Counted from the stretch's first letter, positions 44,843 to 55,230 are shown. The stretch: DNA of 64,000 nucleotides from Chloroflexota bacterium (GCA_002721445.1 PBKN01000010.1:1-64000), one strand, 5' to 3'. Translations and numbers: made by a program. Notes: a model not told the origin generated them from the letters alone.

Positions 44843-45328
44843 ATGCTATTAAATAAATTGAAATTTATATCTTTTATGTTAATATCTTTATCGCTATTTA
44901 TAACTATATTGGGTTGCAGTAGTGGTTCAGTTGAATCTACCCCAACTCCAGTGGCAAAGATTCCTTCACCCCCGCTTCCTTCTTCTTCAGTAGCAAGTGC
45001 TCCAATGTCTACAAATGAATCTAGTAGTAATCAGGCAAATTCTAGCGGATTAGAAGTTGAAGTTGAAATGCAAGACCCTGGAGGTTCTGGAGAGTACATA
45101 TATAGTCCAGCTAACCATAAATTTAAAGTTGGAGATGAAATTACTTTTGTTTTAACTTCTGAAACTGAGTTTCACAGCTTTACTATTGATGATTTAAACA
45201 TTGATGCATCTGTTGATGCAGGAGAAGAACAAAGAGTTACTATTACTTTTGATAAAGCAGGTACTTATGCAATTATATGTATTCCTCACGAAACACTTGG
45301 AATGGTTGGAGAAATTACTGTAGAATAA
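44843..45328 (+). CDS. cupredoxin (plastocyanin-like) lipoprotein
   Basis: A 161-residue secreted electron carrier. A hydrophobic signal peptide ends in the lipobox ILGC, so Cys25 would be lipidated and anchor the protein outside the cell. A Ser/Pro-rich linker (about 26-70) follows, then a beta-barrel. Type 1 copper ligands are His111 (EFHSF), Cys146, His149 and Met154 (CIPHETLGM), matching the plastocyanin CxxHx4M spacing. Its redox partners are not in the window. AAAGGAT precedes the ATG. It is monocistronic, between lexA and dnaN. Confidence 0.88.
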   Translation: MLLNKLKFISFMLISLSLFITILGCSSGSVESTPTPVAKIPSPPLPSSSVASAPMSTNESSSNQANSSGLEVEVEMQDPGGSGEYIYSPANHKFKVGDEITFVLTSETEFHSFTIDDLNIDASVDAGEEQRVTITFDKAGTYAIICIPHETLGMVGEITVE

Positions 45329-45348
45329 GGTACAAATTTAATATGAAT

Positions 45349-45377
45349 TTGACCATTTTTTAAGTCCCTTTTATACT
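45349..45377 (+). promoter_or_regulatory. dnaN promoter (predicted)
   Basis: TTGACC (45349-45354), a 17-nt spacer and TATACT (45372-45377) form a near-consensus promoter. The leader is short and includes the strong Shine-Dalgarno AAAGGGGG at 45392-45399 before the ATG at 45406. Confidence 0.6.
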
Positions 45378-45405
45378 TATTGTATTAAAACAAAGGGGGA
45401 AATAT

Positions 45406-46653
45406 ATGAAATTATCTGCATTACAAGAAAATTTCAGTCAAGGATTATCAATTGTAGGACGGGGTGTGTCAAATCGCACTACTCTACCAGTAACTCAAAA
45501 TGTTTTACTATCTACTGAAAATGGACAACTTAAATTAACTGCTACAAATCTTGAAATAGCAATTAGCACTTGGATAGGTGCTCAAATTGAACAAGAAGGG
45601 TCAATAACTGTACCTGCGCGATTACTCACTGAATTCATCAATTCTTTGCCACAAGAGCGCATTGACATTAATATGCAAGAGGATCCGTTAGGTCTTAATA
45701 TAGAATGTGCTAGATTCGAAGCACAAATAAATGGTATAACAGCTGAAGATTTCCCTCCTATACCCAATGTTGATACTGGTGCTATTGGAAAAATATCCTC
45801 AGATATATTTTCTAAAGCCGTATCCCATATAGCTTTTGTTGCAGCAACTGAAGACTCTAGGCCAGTTTTGACAGGAGTAAAAGTTGAAATAACTGGTAAA
45901 AAATTTACACTAGCTGCTGCAGATGGATTTAGGCTAGCAGTTTATAATGGAGAATTAGTCGAATCGATATCGGAAGATGTAAGCTTCATCATACCAGCAA
46001 AGACATTACAAGAAATTAACCGACTAGCTAATAACCAATCTTCCCCTGTCGAATTTACGGTAACTCCTTCGAAAAGTCAGGTATTATTCAGATTAGATAA
46101 TATCGAAATAGTTTCACAATTAATTCAAGGAACTTTTCCAAATTACAAAACATTAATACCAGATCAATATGAGGTAATCAAAGAGAAACTGGAAAAAACT
46201 ATTGAAGAAATAAATAACGATATTGCAGCAAAAGAAATCACTCAAGAAGAAGGAAATACTAAGCTAAAAGAAGCAGATGCTAAACTAAAAAAGAATACAA
46301 GAATTACTGTAAAAACAGATGATTTCTTAAGAGCTACTAAAACTGCAGCAATATTTGCTCGAGATGGAAGTGGAATAGTCAGAATTAATACAACTGAAGG
46401 AAATTTATCAATAGCATCACGCGCTGAAGAAATAGGTGAAAACCAAGGTGAAATTGATGCAAAAATAGAGGGATATTCTTCTCGTATAGCATTTAATAGT
46501 AAATACCTTATGGATGTAATAGAAATACTTGGCGATGGAGAAGTCAGCCTGCAAACTAATGGAGACGACAACCCTGGAGTACTAAGACCTATAAATAATT
46601 CTCAAAATATTGAATATGTACATATAATTATGCCTATGTTTGTACAATGGTAA
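45406..46653 (+). CDS. dnaN: DNA polymerase III beta subunit (sliding clamp) with an internal insertion
   Basis: A 415-residue clamp that tethers DNA polymerase and other factors to DNA. Typical segments are LPVTQNVLLS (domain 1), the domain 2 region AATEDSRPVLTGV and AAADGFRLAV, FPNYKTLIP at the end of domain 2, and the C-terminal MPM. The usual length is ~365-380. The surplus is explained by an insert at about residues 256-297, a Lys/Glu-rich, probably coiled-coil segment between FPNYKTLIPDQY and the first strand of domain 3 (TRITVKTDDFLRA). dnaA, recF and gyrB are not adjacent; dnaN stands alone between a cupredoxin and a TPP enzyme. Confidence 0.95.
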   Translation: MKLSALQENFSQGLSIVGRGVSNRTTLPVTQNVLLSTENGQLKLTATNLEIAISTWIGAQIEQEGSITVPARLLTEFINSLPQERIDINMQEDPLGLNIECARFEAQINGITAEDFPPIPNVDTGAIGKISSDIFSKAVSHIAFVAATEDSRPVLTGVKVEITGKKFTLAAADGFRLAVYNGELVESISEDVSFIIPAKTLQEINRLANNQSSPVEFTVTPSKSQVLFRLDNIEIVSQLIQGTFPNYKTLIPDQYEVIKEKLEKTIEEINNDIAAKEITQEEGNTKLKEADAKLKKNTRITVKTDDFLRATKTAAIFARDGSGIVRINTTEGNLSIASRAEEIGENQGEIDAKIEGYSSRIAFNSKYLMDVIEILGDGEVSLQTNGDDNPGVLRPINNSQNIEYVHIIMPMFVQW

Positions 46654-46858
46654 TAATATTAATACATATATAAAATAAACTCCAAATATTTATATTCTCC
46701 AAGCATAAATAATCAATATTTCCTTTTTTATTAAAAAATACTAGTTGTTGATATAAACCTTTCTGACACTAATTCAATAATATATTAAATAATATTTAAC
46801 ATAGATTTTTTCATATATATGCAATATTATGTTTTTAATAATTAAAGGAGTTACTATA

Positions 46859-48526
46859 ATGCCTAAAATGACAGGTGCCAAATTTCTAGCTGAAACATTA
46901 AATGCATATAATGTAACTCATTTCTTTTTTATGCCAGTAATCATACCTGAGGCTATGCCAGAATTAGAAAAATTAGGAATAAAGCGAATAATGGCTCATG
47001 CAGAAAAACCTGCAGCTTATATGGCTGATGGATATTCAAGAGTGGCCAAAAAAGCTGGTATATGCGGAGCTCAATCTGTTGGCGGAATGAATTTAGCTGC
47101 TGGATTGCAAGATGCATATTTAGCATGTTCTCCAGTAATAGCGCTAACGGGAAGACTCCCTCAAATTCAACAAAACAGAAATGCTTATCAGGAGGTAGAT
47201 CATATTAATCCATTTAGTGCAGTAACAAAATTTAACACTCTAGTTAATACTATTGATGAACTGCCTTTAACATTAAGACAAGCTTTTAGGGAATCTACTA
47301 GTGGGACTCCCGGGCCTTCTCATATTGATTTACAAGGAATAACTGGTGAGGTAATCACAGAAATTAGTGATTTCGAAATTATTGCTGAAGAACAATATAT
47401 AAAAATACCCCCATTTCGACCTGAACCTGAATTAAGTTCAATTATTGAAACTATAAAATTACTTTCTCAAGCAAAAAAACCTGTAATAATTGCCGGAGGT
47501 GGAACTAATTTATCAGGAGCAAGAAAAGAACTTATAATGTTAGCAGAAAAATTACAAATACCTGTAGCTACTTCGCTAAATGCAAAGGAAGTATTCCCAT
47601 ACAATCATCCTCTTGCGATTGGTGTTCCTGGAACATATTCTAGAGCATGTACAAATAAAATCATATCTGAATCTGATTTAGTGTTTTTCATAGGTAGCCA
47701 TACAGGAAGTCAAATTACAAATAATTGGCGGTTACCTAAAAAAGGGACAAAAGTGATTCAATTAGATATAAATCCATCAGAATTAGGGAGATCATATCCA
47801 ATAACTATTGGACTACAAGGAGATGTTAAGGCTTCCTTAGCAAAAATCATATCTAATATTAATCAAAACCTTAATAATTCAGAATGGGTAAATCAGATTA
47901 AAAAAATAGTGAACAATTGGAAAATTGAAATATCTCCTCTATTAAATTCGGAAGAAATCCCAATGAGACCAGAACGTTTATGTAAAGAATTAACTTCATC
48001 GATTCCAACTGACACAATATTAGTATCAGATACTGGCCACTCTGGTATTTGGACTGGAGCAATAATGGATTTAAAAAATGAAAACCAATCATACATTAGA
48101 TGTGCCGGGTCTTTAGGATGGGCATTGCCCGCTTCCATAGGGGCTAAATGTGCAGCACCTGAACGTCCAGTAATATGTTTTACTGGTGATGGTGGAGCAT
48201 GGTACCACCTAACTGAACTTGAAACTGCTGTTAGAAATAATATCAACACTATTTGGATAATCAATAATAATTCATCCTTAAATCAAGAACGCCATCTAAA
48301 TGAAGAAATATTTGGTGGCCCTAAGCCTGGATCTGACCAATTATGGAAATTCAACCAAGGAAATTTCGCAGAAATCGCTAAACTTATGGGATGTACTGGA
48401 ATTGAAGTTAATAAACCTAGTGAAATTGCTTTAGCAGTTGAAAAAGCTATTGAATCAGGTAAACCTTCTGTAATAGATGTAAAAACTAATATAAATGGTA
48501 TTGCTCCTACAGCTTGGGACGGATAG
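46859..48526 (+). CDS. thiamine-pyrophosphate-dependent enzyme, acetolactate-synthase-like
   Basis: A full-length (555 aa) three-domain TPP enzyme of the ALS/benzoylformate decarboxylase family. The catalytic Glu is in AHAEKPAAYMADGYSR, the central domain has IIAGGGTNLSGA, and the cofactor motif is GDGGAWYH...NNNSS. It lacks the IlvB signatures seen in the true enzyme at 21141, so it is likely a 2-oxoacid decarboxylase or ligase of unknown substrate. The frame is open from 46829, but ATG 46859 follows AAAGGAG at good spacing and is the usual start. An S9 peptidase follows after 12 nt. Confidence 0.83.
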   Translation: MPKMTGAKFLAETLNAYNVTHFFFMPVIIPEAMPELEKLGIKRIMAHAEKPAAYMADGYSRVAKKAGICGAQSVGGMNLAAGLQDAYLACSPVIALTGRLPQIQQNRNAYQEVDHINPFSAVTKFNTLVNTIDELPLTLRQAFRESTSGTPGPSHIDLQGITGEVITEISDFEIIAEEQYIKIPPFRPEPELSSIIETIKLLSQAKKPVIIAGGGTNLSGARKELIMLAEKLQIPVATSLNAKEVFPYNHPLAIGVPGTYSRACTNKIISESDLVFFIGSHTGSQITNNWRLPKKGTKVIQLDINPSELGRSYPITIGLQGDVKASLAKIISNINQNLNNSEWVNQIKKIVNNWKIEISPLLNSEEIPMRPERLCKELTSSIPTDTILVSDTGHSGIWTGAIMDLKNENQSYIRCAGSLGWALPASIGAKCAAPERPVICFTGDGGAWYHLTELETAVRNNINTIWIINNNSSLNQERHLNEEIFGGPKPGSDQLWKFNQGNFAEIAKLMGCTGIEVNKPSEIALAVEKAIESGKPSVIDVKTNINGIAPTAWDG

Positions 48527-48538
48527 AGAATCTAATAA

Positions 48539-50521
48539 ATGGAAAATTTAAATAATTTAATTACTGCTGACGATTTATATAGAGTTAAAGAAATATATGG
48601 TTGCGAAATCTCTCCAAACAATAAAAAAATTATATATAGTTTAACTAAAATAAACAAAAGAAATGAGGATAAATATTCTAATTTGTGGATGACCTCATCG
48701 GATAAAGAATCCCAAAAACAAATTACTTTTGGAAATTATTTTGATACTCATCCCAGGTGGTCACCTGATGGTAGAGAAATTGCATTCATATCAAATAGAG
48801 AAAACAAAAAAGAGCAACAAATATATTTAATTACAAAAACAAATAAAATAAAAAAAATAACTAACTTAAAAGGTGAAATTAAATCTTTTGAATGGTCACC
48901 TAATGGAGAAAAAATAGTTGCCCAATATAGAAAGACTGATACAAGTGTAAATGGTATTAAAAACAATAATAAAAGCTTAGGAATAGCCTACAGGCATATA
49001 ACCAGGATTACATATAAAGAAGATGGCTATGGATTTTTACCCAAAGAAAGATGGCATATAATCACAATAGATTTGGCTAAAGATAAAACACAAGAAATTA
49101 CTTCAGGCAATATATTTGATGAAATTCAACCTCATTGGACTCCTGATGGAAAAGAGATATTGTTCTTATCTAACAGAAGTAAAGACCCTGACTTTAATCC
49201 TGATTCAGTAGATATATATACTATTTCAGAAAATGGAGATAAATTAAGGAAAATAAATACACATTTAGGGAAAAAAGAAACAATGAACATATCTCCTGAT
49301 GGGGAATGGGTAGCTTTTGTTGGAAGAGAACATAGAGCTGATTGGGGACAAAATGATAGATTATGGATAGTGCCTTTTGAAGGAAATGAAGCTGCAATAG
49401 ATCTAACTAAACATGAAGATATAAGTATTTTAAGTTCCACGACCAGCGACATTAGTAATACAGGAATACAAACTCCGATTTGGTCTAAAGATAGTAAGTC
49501 TATTTACTTTCAAGTAGCTCATCATGGAATTTCAATATTAAAATCAGTATCAATTATTACTTCTGAAATTAAAAACATAGTAAATATAAAAGGAGTCGTA
49601 GGGGACTATAGCATTGATTTAAAAGAAACAAAAATTGCATATATTTTAAGTGATAATAAAAACACAGGACAAATTAACGTTCTAGATATAAAAAATCAAA
49701 CTAACAATAAATTATTTCAAAGCAACAAATGGATAAATCAATCTAACTTAGGAGAAATTGAAGAAGTATGGGTAAATGATTCAGACCAAAGCCCTCTTCA
49801 AGGCTGGATAATGAAACCACCTAATTTTAAAACAAATAAAAAATATCCCTCTATATTATTTATTCATGGAGGCCCTTTAACACAGTACGGAAATATTTTC
49901 ATGCACCAATTTAGATTCTTTTCCTCTAATGGATATATTGTTTCATATTGTAATCCAAGAGGAGGAAGAGGGTATGGTGAACAAAACACAAAATCTATCT
50001 GGAACAATAATGGTACAGAAGATTATCATGATGTAATGAGATGGACGACCTATTTAAAATCACTTAAATATATAAATAATAATAATATGGGCGTAACAGG
50101 TGGGAGTTATGGTGGTTTTATGGTTAATTGGATAATTGGACATACAAACACTTTTGCTTCAGCTGTTTCTGAAGTAAGTATTATTAATAGAACAAGTAGC
50201 TATGGAACTAGCGATTGGAACTGGTTAAGAGAAGAAGCTTTTGGAGATGAACCTCCATGGGAAAATATAGAAAACTATTTAAGGCAATCTCCCATAACAT
50301 CTATTTCTAATGCCACTACTCCAACATTAGTAATTCACAATGAAAACGATATGAGATGCCCTATTGAACAAGGTGAACAATTATTTGTAGCATTAAAACG
50401 CATTGGAGTAGACACAGAAATGATTAGATTTCCTGACGAATTCCATAGTTTAAAACGAACTGATAGAAATATTATAAGATTAAATCAAATGCTCATATGG
50501 TTTAATAAATACCTTAAATAG
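48539..50521 (+). CDS. S9-family prolyl oligopeptidase/acylaminoacyl peptidase
   Basis: A 660-residue serine peptidase. An N-terminal WD40/TolB-like propeller (WSPDGREIAFISN and similar repeats to about residue 380) precedes an alpha/beta-hydrolase domain with catalytic triad Ser523 (GGSYGGFM), Asp604 (HNENDMRCP) and His636 (PDEFHSL). It has no signal peptide, so it cleaves short peptides in the cytosol. Its start codon has only a weak ribosome binding site and lies 12 nt after the TPP enzyme, so it is probably coexpressed. Its 3' end converges with the BNR-protein gene, 11 nt apart. Confidence 0.92.
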   Translation: MENLNNLITADDLYRVKEIYGCEISPNNKKIIYSLTKINKRNEDKYSNLWMTSSDKESQKQITFGNYFDTHPRWSPDGREIAFISNRENKKEQQIYLITKTNKIKKITNLKGEIKSFEWSPNGEKIVAQYRKTDTSVNGIKNNNKSLGIAYRHITRITYKEDGYGFLPKERWHIITIDLAKDKTQEITSGNIFDEIQPHWTPDGKEILFLSNRSKDPDFNPDSVDIYTISENGDKLRKINTHLGKKETMNISPDGEWVAFVGREHRADWGQNDRLWIVPFEGNEAAIDLTKHEDISILSSTTSDISNTGIQTPIWSKDSKSIYFQVAHHGISILKSVSIITSEIKNIVNIKGVVGDYSIDLKETKIAYILSDNKNTGQINVLDIKNQTNNKLFQSNKWINQSNLGEIEEVWVNDSDQSPLQGWIMKPPNFKTNKKYPSILFIHGGPLTQYGNIFMHQFRFFSSNGYIVSYCNPRGGRGYGEQNTKSIWNNNGTEDYHDVMRWTTYLKSLKYINNNNMGVTGGSYGGFMVNWIIGHTNTFASAVSEVSIINRTSSYGTSDWNWLREEAFGDEPPWENIENYLRQSPITSISNATTPTLVIHNENDMRCPIEQGEQLFVALKRIGVDTEMIRFPDEFHSLKRTDRNIIRLNQMLIWFNKYLK

Positions 50522-50532
50522 TAAGATAAAGT

Positions 50533-53500
50533 CTATATTTTTATTTTAGCTAAACCAATTTTATCAATGATAGCTAAAAATTCTCCTACCTGATTATCCA
50601 TTAATTGATCAAATAAATTAAACTCAGTATCAATTCTTTCGCATAGATCTTCATATAAATGATAGGATTGTGATGTAGGCCCCCAATCAGCACTTGCTAC
50701 TACACCCATTAACTCTTTTAATTTTGCAAACAACCCTACAGGAATACCTCTTGGCTGAGGACCTTCAGACCTAAATGGCAACATAACGTCTTCTATATCA
50801 TCTAGTTTATTCTTTATATATTCAGACAATTTACATAAATCTTCAATGTCTTGACTTTGATCTAATTTAGATTCCCATTCTTTTATTTGTTTTTTCACAC
50901 TTCTAATATAATTTATTCTTTTGCTTACCTCAGTACATTTATCTCTAATACGAATTTGAAAATCAAATTGATGTGTTAAGTCCATATCATTTACTGATAC
51001 CCTAGGGTCAACCAATATTTTAAAATCATGTTGATAATTTCTATCACCTATGCTTAATCTAACAACATAATCTCCTGGAAGAGCTAATGGACCAGTAGTT
51101 TGAGCTCCAAATGGACTTGTTACTCCATAAACATCTGAATCAATAGGCAAAGATTCAGGGTATCTCATATCCCAAATAATTCTATTCATCCCTTTTTTCA
51201 AATTCAAACTATTTTTTTTATCTTTAGAACCCTTATCAAAAGACTTTATCAATTGCCCAGATTTATCATAAAATTCAAGCTTAACTTCATCGCTAATATT
51301 TCCATTAAAATAAAAATTTATATAAACTCCATCTTTTGGATTTACTCCGCAATTCAAAAACTTTGTTGATAATCCTCCTTCAATATCTTCTTTTTGTTCA
51401 TAAACCATAGGAGAACCCAATTGCATAGACATATATTGCTTGCCAATAGAATCCTTAAACCTCGAACCTGATTGCATTAACAGTCTCACTGAATCTCTTG
51501 GCTTCATTAAATGGACATCTGTTGAAAATGTATTTTCATTTATTTGTTGAATAGGAGATAAGTCATCAAGAATCCAAAAAGATCTACCATGAGTAGCCGC
51601 TATCAGATCTCCTTCATTGACCTTCAAATCATAAATAGGTACTACAGGTAAATTCAATCTAAGTGAATCCCATTTTAAACCTTCATCACATGATACATAC
51701 ACTCCTGTTTCGGTCCCCAAATATAAAACTTTAGAATTAACTGGGTCTTGCCTAACAACTCTTGCAAAATCATTTTCAGCAATTCCATCAATAATTTTTT
51801 CCCATGTCTGCCCATAATCATTAGTTTTATATACATAAGGACTATAATCATCTAACTTATACTTTGTAGCAGCTACAAATGCTGTACCTTCATTAAAATA
51901 AGATGATTCAATCATGCTAACCATAGTCCATTCCTCTAATCCCTCTGGAGAAACATTGCTCCAACTGCTGCCGCCATCCTTTGAAATATATATAAGGCCA
52001 TCATCTGTACCAGCCCATAAAATATCTGGATTAATTGGTGATTCTGAAAGAGCATAAACTGTACAATATATCTCAGCCCATGGTCCCTCAGAAGTAATTG
52101 GGCCTGATAATCCTTGCTTATCTGTATCATTTCTTGTTAAATCTTCACTTAATTTTTCCCAATTAGTACCTTCATCAATTGATTTAAATATCATATTCCC
52201 TGCTGTATACAAAACATTAGGATCATGCTTTGAAGTAACAATTGGAAATTCCCAACCAAATCTATATTTATAATTCTTTGGCGCTGAATTTTGGTAATAT
52301 TCTGGCCAAACCATAATATTTCTAACTTGTCCTGTAGTATGATCATATCTCATTAATGTTCCGCCAGGATATGCAGAATATATAATATTAGAATTATCAG
52401 GTTTAACTGCAATTTTACCACTTTCAGATAATCCAACTGAATAACATTCTTCCCATAAAATAGCACCCTTAATTGATTGGCTTGGAGTACTTATAGCGCT
52501 ATTATCCTGCTGCGTACCATATACTCTATAAGGAAATTGACTGTCTGTTTCAACTGAATAAAATTGACCAGTAGGCTGGTTATATATACTCGACCAAGTA
52601 TTACCTCCGTTATATGAAACACAGGCTCCACCATCATTACCTTGAACCATTCGATTTGGATTAGTTGGGTCTATCCATAAATCATGATTGTCTCCATGAG
52701 GAGTAGATACTTCTTGAAAAGAATTACCTCCATCTATTGATTTCCACATTTGAGCACTTAAAACCCAAATAGTATTAGAGTCTGAAGGATGAGCAAAAAT
52801 GTGAGTATAATACCATGGTCTTGACCTGACTCCTTCACTATCATCTAATTTAATCCAACTTTCTCCTCTATTATCAGAACGAAAAACTCCTCCATCTTCA
52901 GCTTCAATTAAAGCCCAAACTCTATCGGGTTTAGCAGGCGAAGACACAACTCCTATCCTTCCCATAATATTTTTTGGAAGTCCAGGATTATTACTTATAT
53001 CCAACCAGTTATCTCCTCCATCAGTTGATATATACAATCCACTATCGCTTCCTCCACTATCCATAGACCAAAAAGTTCTACGTGTCTCCCATAAACCTGC
53101 ATAAATAATTCTAGGATTATTCTGATCTATGTATAGATCAGACGCTCCTGCTTTTTCACTTTTAAATAAAACCTGTTCCCAATTCATACCGCCATCTTTT
53201 GAACGGAATATACCTCTTTCTTTATTTTCACCGAAAGCATGACCTAAGGCAGCAACATATACTAAATCAGGGTTTGTAGGATGTATTCTGATTCTTGATA
53301 TATGACGAGTATCTTGTAAACCAATATTAGACCAAGTCCTGCCTCCATCTACAGACTTATATACTCCATCACCGTGAGTAACATCTACTCTAATACATGA
53401 TTCTCCAGTCCCAACATATATAACATTTGGATCTGATTCAGAAACAGCAATAGCTCCTACAGAAGCAGTGTTAAAAAAATCATCTGAAATATTTTCCCAA

Positions 53501-53649
53501 TAATTACCTCCATCTGTAGATTTCCAGACCCCTCCAGCGCAAGCACCAAAATAAAAATTATTCTGATTAATAGGGTCTCCTGCAACAGCTACAACTCTTC
53601 CTCCTCTAAATGGACCAATATTTCTCCACTCTAATGTATCATCAAACAT
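50533..53649 (-). CDS. large BNR/sortilin-type beta-propeller protein
   Basis: About 1038 residues dominated by repeated BNR motifs (SxDGGxxW, for example STDGGNYWENIS and SVDGGRTWSNIG). They form one or two VPS10/sortilin-like propellers over roughly the first 700 residues. A C-terminal beta-sandwich (GMNRIIWDMRYPES, LPGDYVVRLS) and a helical tail follow. It was often annotated as a glycosyl hydrolase, but no catalytic residues are evident. Homologues are usually secreted; here no signal peptide is visible. The frame opens at 53676, but ATG 53649 is preceded by AAGGAG with 6-nt spacing. It lies directly downstream of amidase 2. Confidence 0.82.
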   Translation of the reverse strand: MFDDTLEWRNIGPFRGGRVVAVAGDPINQNNFYFGACAGGVWKSTDGGNYWENISDDFFNTASVGAIAVSESDPNVIYVGTGESCIRVDVTHGDGVYKSVDGGRTWSNIGLQDTRHISRIRIHPTNPDLVYVAALGHAFGENKERGIFRSKDGGMNWEQVLFKSEKAGASDLYIDQNNPRIIYAGLWETRRTFWSMDSGGSDSGLYISTDGGDNWLDISNNPGLPKNIMGRIGVVSSPAKPDRVWALIEAEDGGVFRSDNRGESWIKLDDSEGVRSRPWYYTHIFAHPSDSNTIWVLSAQMWKSIDGGNSFQEVSTPHGDNHDLWIDPTNPNRMVQGNDGGACVSYNGGNTWSSIYNQPTGQFYSVETDSQFPYRVYGTQQDNSAISTPSQSIKGAILWEECYSVGLSESGKIAVKPDNSNIIYSAYPGGTLMRYDHTTGQVRNIMVWPEYYQNSAPKNYKYRFGWEFPIVTSKHDPNVLYTAGNMIFKSIDEGTNWEKLSEDLTRNDTDKQGLSGPITSEGPWAEIYCTVYALSESPINPDILWAGTDDGLIYISKDGGSSWSNVSPEGLEEWTMVSMIESSYFNEGTAFVAATKYKLDDYSPYVYKTNDYGQTWEKIIDGIAENDFARVVRQDPVNSKVLYLGTETGVYVSCDEGLKWDSLRLNLPVVPIYDLKVNEGDLIAATHGRSFWILDDLSPIQQINENTFSTDVHLMKPRDSVRLLMQSGSRFKDSIGKQYMSMQLGSPMVYEQKEDIEGGLSTKFLNCGVNPKDGVYINFYFNGNISDEVKLEFYDKSGQLIKSFDKGSKDKKNSLNLKKGMNRIIWDMRYPESLPIDSDVYGVTSPFGAQTTGPLALPGDYVVRLSIGDRNYQHDFKILVDPRVSVNDMDLTHQFDFQIRIRDKCTEVSKRINYIRSVKKQIKEWESKLDQSQDIEDLCKLSEYIKNKLDDIEDVMLPFRSEGPQPRGIPVGLFAKLKELMGVVASADWGPTSQSYHLYEDLCERIDTEFNLFDQLMDNQVGEFLAIIDKIGLAKIKI

Positions 53650-53668
53650 TTTATTCTCCTTCAAAAAT

Positions 53669-55111
53669 TCAATCATATGGATAATTTTTTATTCCTTTAG
53701 TATGGGATTCAAAACATAATGATAATCCTAAAAGGCTACTATCTTCAGCATATCTGCCAATCAATTGTACACCTATAGGCAACCCTTTGTTAGAAAAACC
53801 GAAGGGTAATGAAATAGCAGGAAATCCAGACAAATCAGCAGGAATTGTAGCCCCTATCGAATTACGTCCTTCTATTATTTCTCCATCAACATCTAAATAG
53901 GGGGGATTAAAATTCAAATCATTTCCATTGTGATTAATAGGATCATGTTTATAAGCTACTGTAGGACTTACAGGGCAAAGTAAAATATCATACTCAGAAA
54001 ATAATTTAGTAAAACAACCTCTTAATTCTTCTACTTTTTTCAGTGAATCAAGGTACTCATCTAAAGTTGGGGGTTTATTTAATAATCTTCTTTTCATAAC
54101 TGGGGATAATTTATTAAAATTTTCACCAATTATTGAATTCAAATAAAAGCCTCCCTCAACTGCATATATTTTGGAAGTGGCCACCTGGTGATCAATATCA
54201 ACCCAATCTTCTAAAAAAACTCTTTCAACATTTGCACCCATATCTTTAAAAACTTCTGAAGCTCTACTTATATTTGACTTTACTTCTTGAGAAACTGGAT
54301 TAAACGGACCATCGTAACAATAAGCAACTTTAATATTCTTAACATCCAGGTTTTTGTGCTCAAAATCAAATCTAGGCAGCTTTAATGAATAGTAATCATT
54401 ACCATCATTTCCAGACATAATTATTAAACCATTAATAATATCTCTTACAGACCTGGATAAAGGCCCAACATGCATAAATCTAAGTAAGGTATTAGGCCAA
54501 TGACCAGTTAAAGGAACCCTTCCATGACTAGGTTTGAATCCTACAATTCCGCAAAAGGCTGCAGGCTGTCTAATTGAACCGCCTAGATCACTTCCAATAC
54601 CAAAAGGAGATAAACCTGCAGATATAGCTGAAGCCTCACCTCCACTAGATCCCCCTGGTGTTTTACCAATGCTCCAGGGATTTTCAGTTTTCCCATATAA
54701 AGAATTAGCTGTCTCCCACCATAAAGCAAATTCAGGCATATTTGTTTTACCAATTAATATTGCTCCTGAATCTTTCATCCTCTTAACTACCGTAGCATCT
54801 TTATTAGGCCTATTACTTGAAAAAATCTTAGACCCTCTAGTAGTTAATATTCCTTGAGTATCAATACAGTCTTTAACTGTAAAAGGAACACCATGAAAAA
54901 TTGCTAATTTGTCTTTGGTATATAAATCATTTTCAGCCTCTTTGGCTTTAATTCTAGAATCATCTGGAAATTGTATGATTGCATTTAAATCAGGATTCAA
55001 TTTTGAAATTCTTTTTTCTAGCAAATCAAATATTTCTACAGGTGAAATAACTTTCTTTTTTATTAATCTAGCCAAAGAAGTAGCATCTTGATAATAAATT
55101 TCATCTTTCAT
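53669..55111 (-). CDS. amidase (amidase-signature family), copy 2
   Basis: A 480-residue amidase-signature enzyme, a distant paralogue of the one at 41033. The catalytic Lys is in VPFTVKDCIDTQGI. The signature reads GGSSGGEASAISAG...GSDLGGSIRQPAAFCG, with the cis-Ser/Ser nucleophile pair. The C-terminal LPIGVQLIGRYAEDSSLL is typical. No gatB/C is adjacent, so a free carboxamide or peptide amide is more likely than Gln-tRNA work. It precedes the BNR protein with a 19-nt gap, suggesting one minus-strand operon. Confidence 0.88.
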   Translation of the reverse strand: MKDEIYYQDATSLARLIKKKVISPVEIFDLLEKRISKLNPDLNAIIQFPDDSRIKAKEAENDLYTKDKLAIFHGVPFTVKDCIDTQGILTTRGSKIFSSNRPNKDATVVKRMKDSGAILIGKTNMPEFALWWETANSLYGKTENPWSIGKTPGGSSGGEASAISAGLSPFGIGSDLGGSIRQPAAFCGIVGFKPSHGRVPLTGHWPNTLLRFMHVGPLSRSVRDIINGLIIMSGNDGNDYYSLKLPRFDFEHKNLDVKNIKVAYCYDGPFNPVSQEVKSNISRASEVFKDMGANVERVFLEDWVDIDHQVATSKIYAVEGGFYLNSIIGENFNKLSPVMKRRLLNKPPTLDEYLDSLKKVEELRGCFTKLFSEYDILLCPVSPTVAYKHDPINHNGNDLNFNPPYLDVDGEIIEGRNSIGATIPADLSGFPAISLPFGFSNKGLPIGVQLIGRYAEDSSLLGLSLCFESHTKGIKNYPYD

Positions 55112-55230
55112 AAATATAACCTCAGTAGATATTAATAGTATATTGATAAATAATATATTATGTGTAATATTAATTGAACAATAATAATCTAATCTAATAA
55201 TATTTATACTTTAAAAATAGGAGATATAAA

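Noticed and set aside
46859-48526. Second acetolactate synthase IlvB
   Set aside because: It keeps the TPP-enzyme fold but lacks the IlvB-specific segments seen at 21141-22841, and no IlvN follows. It is called only as a TPP enzyme of unknown substrate.
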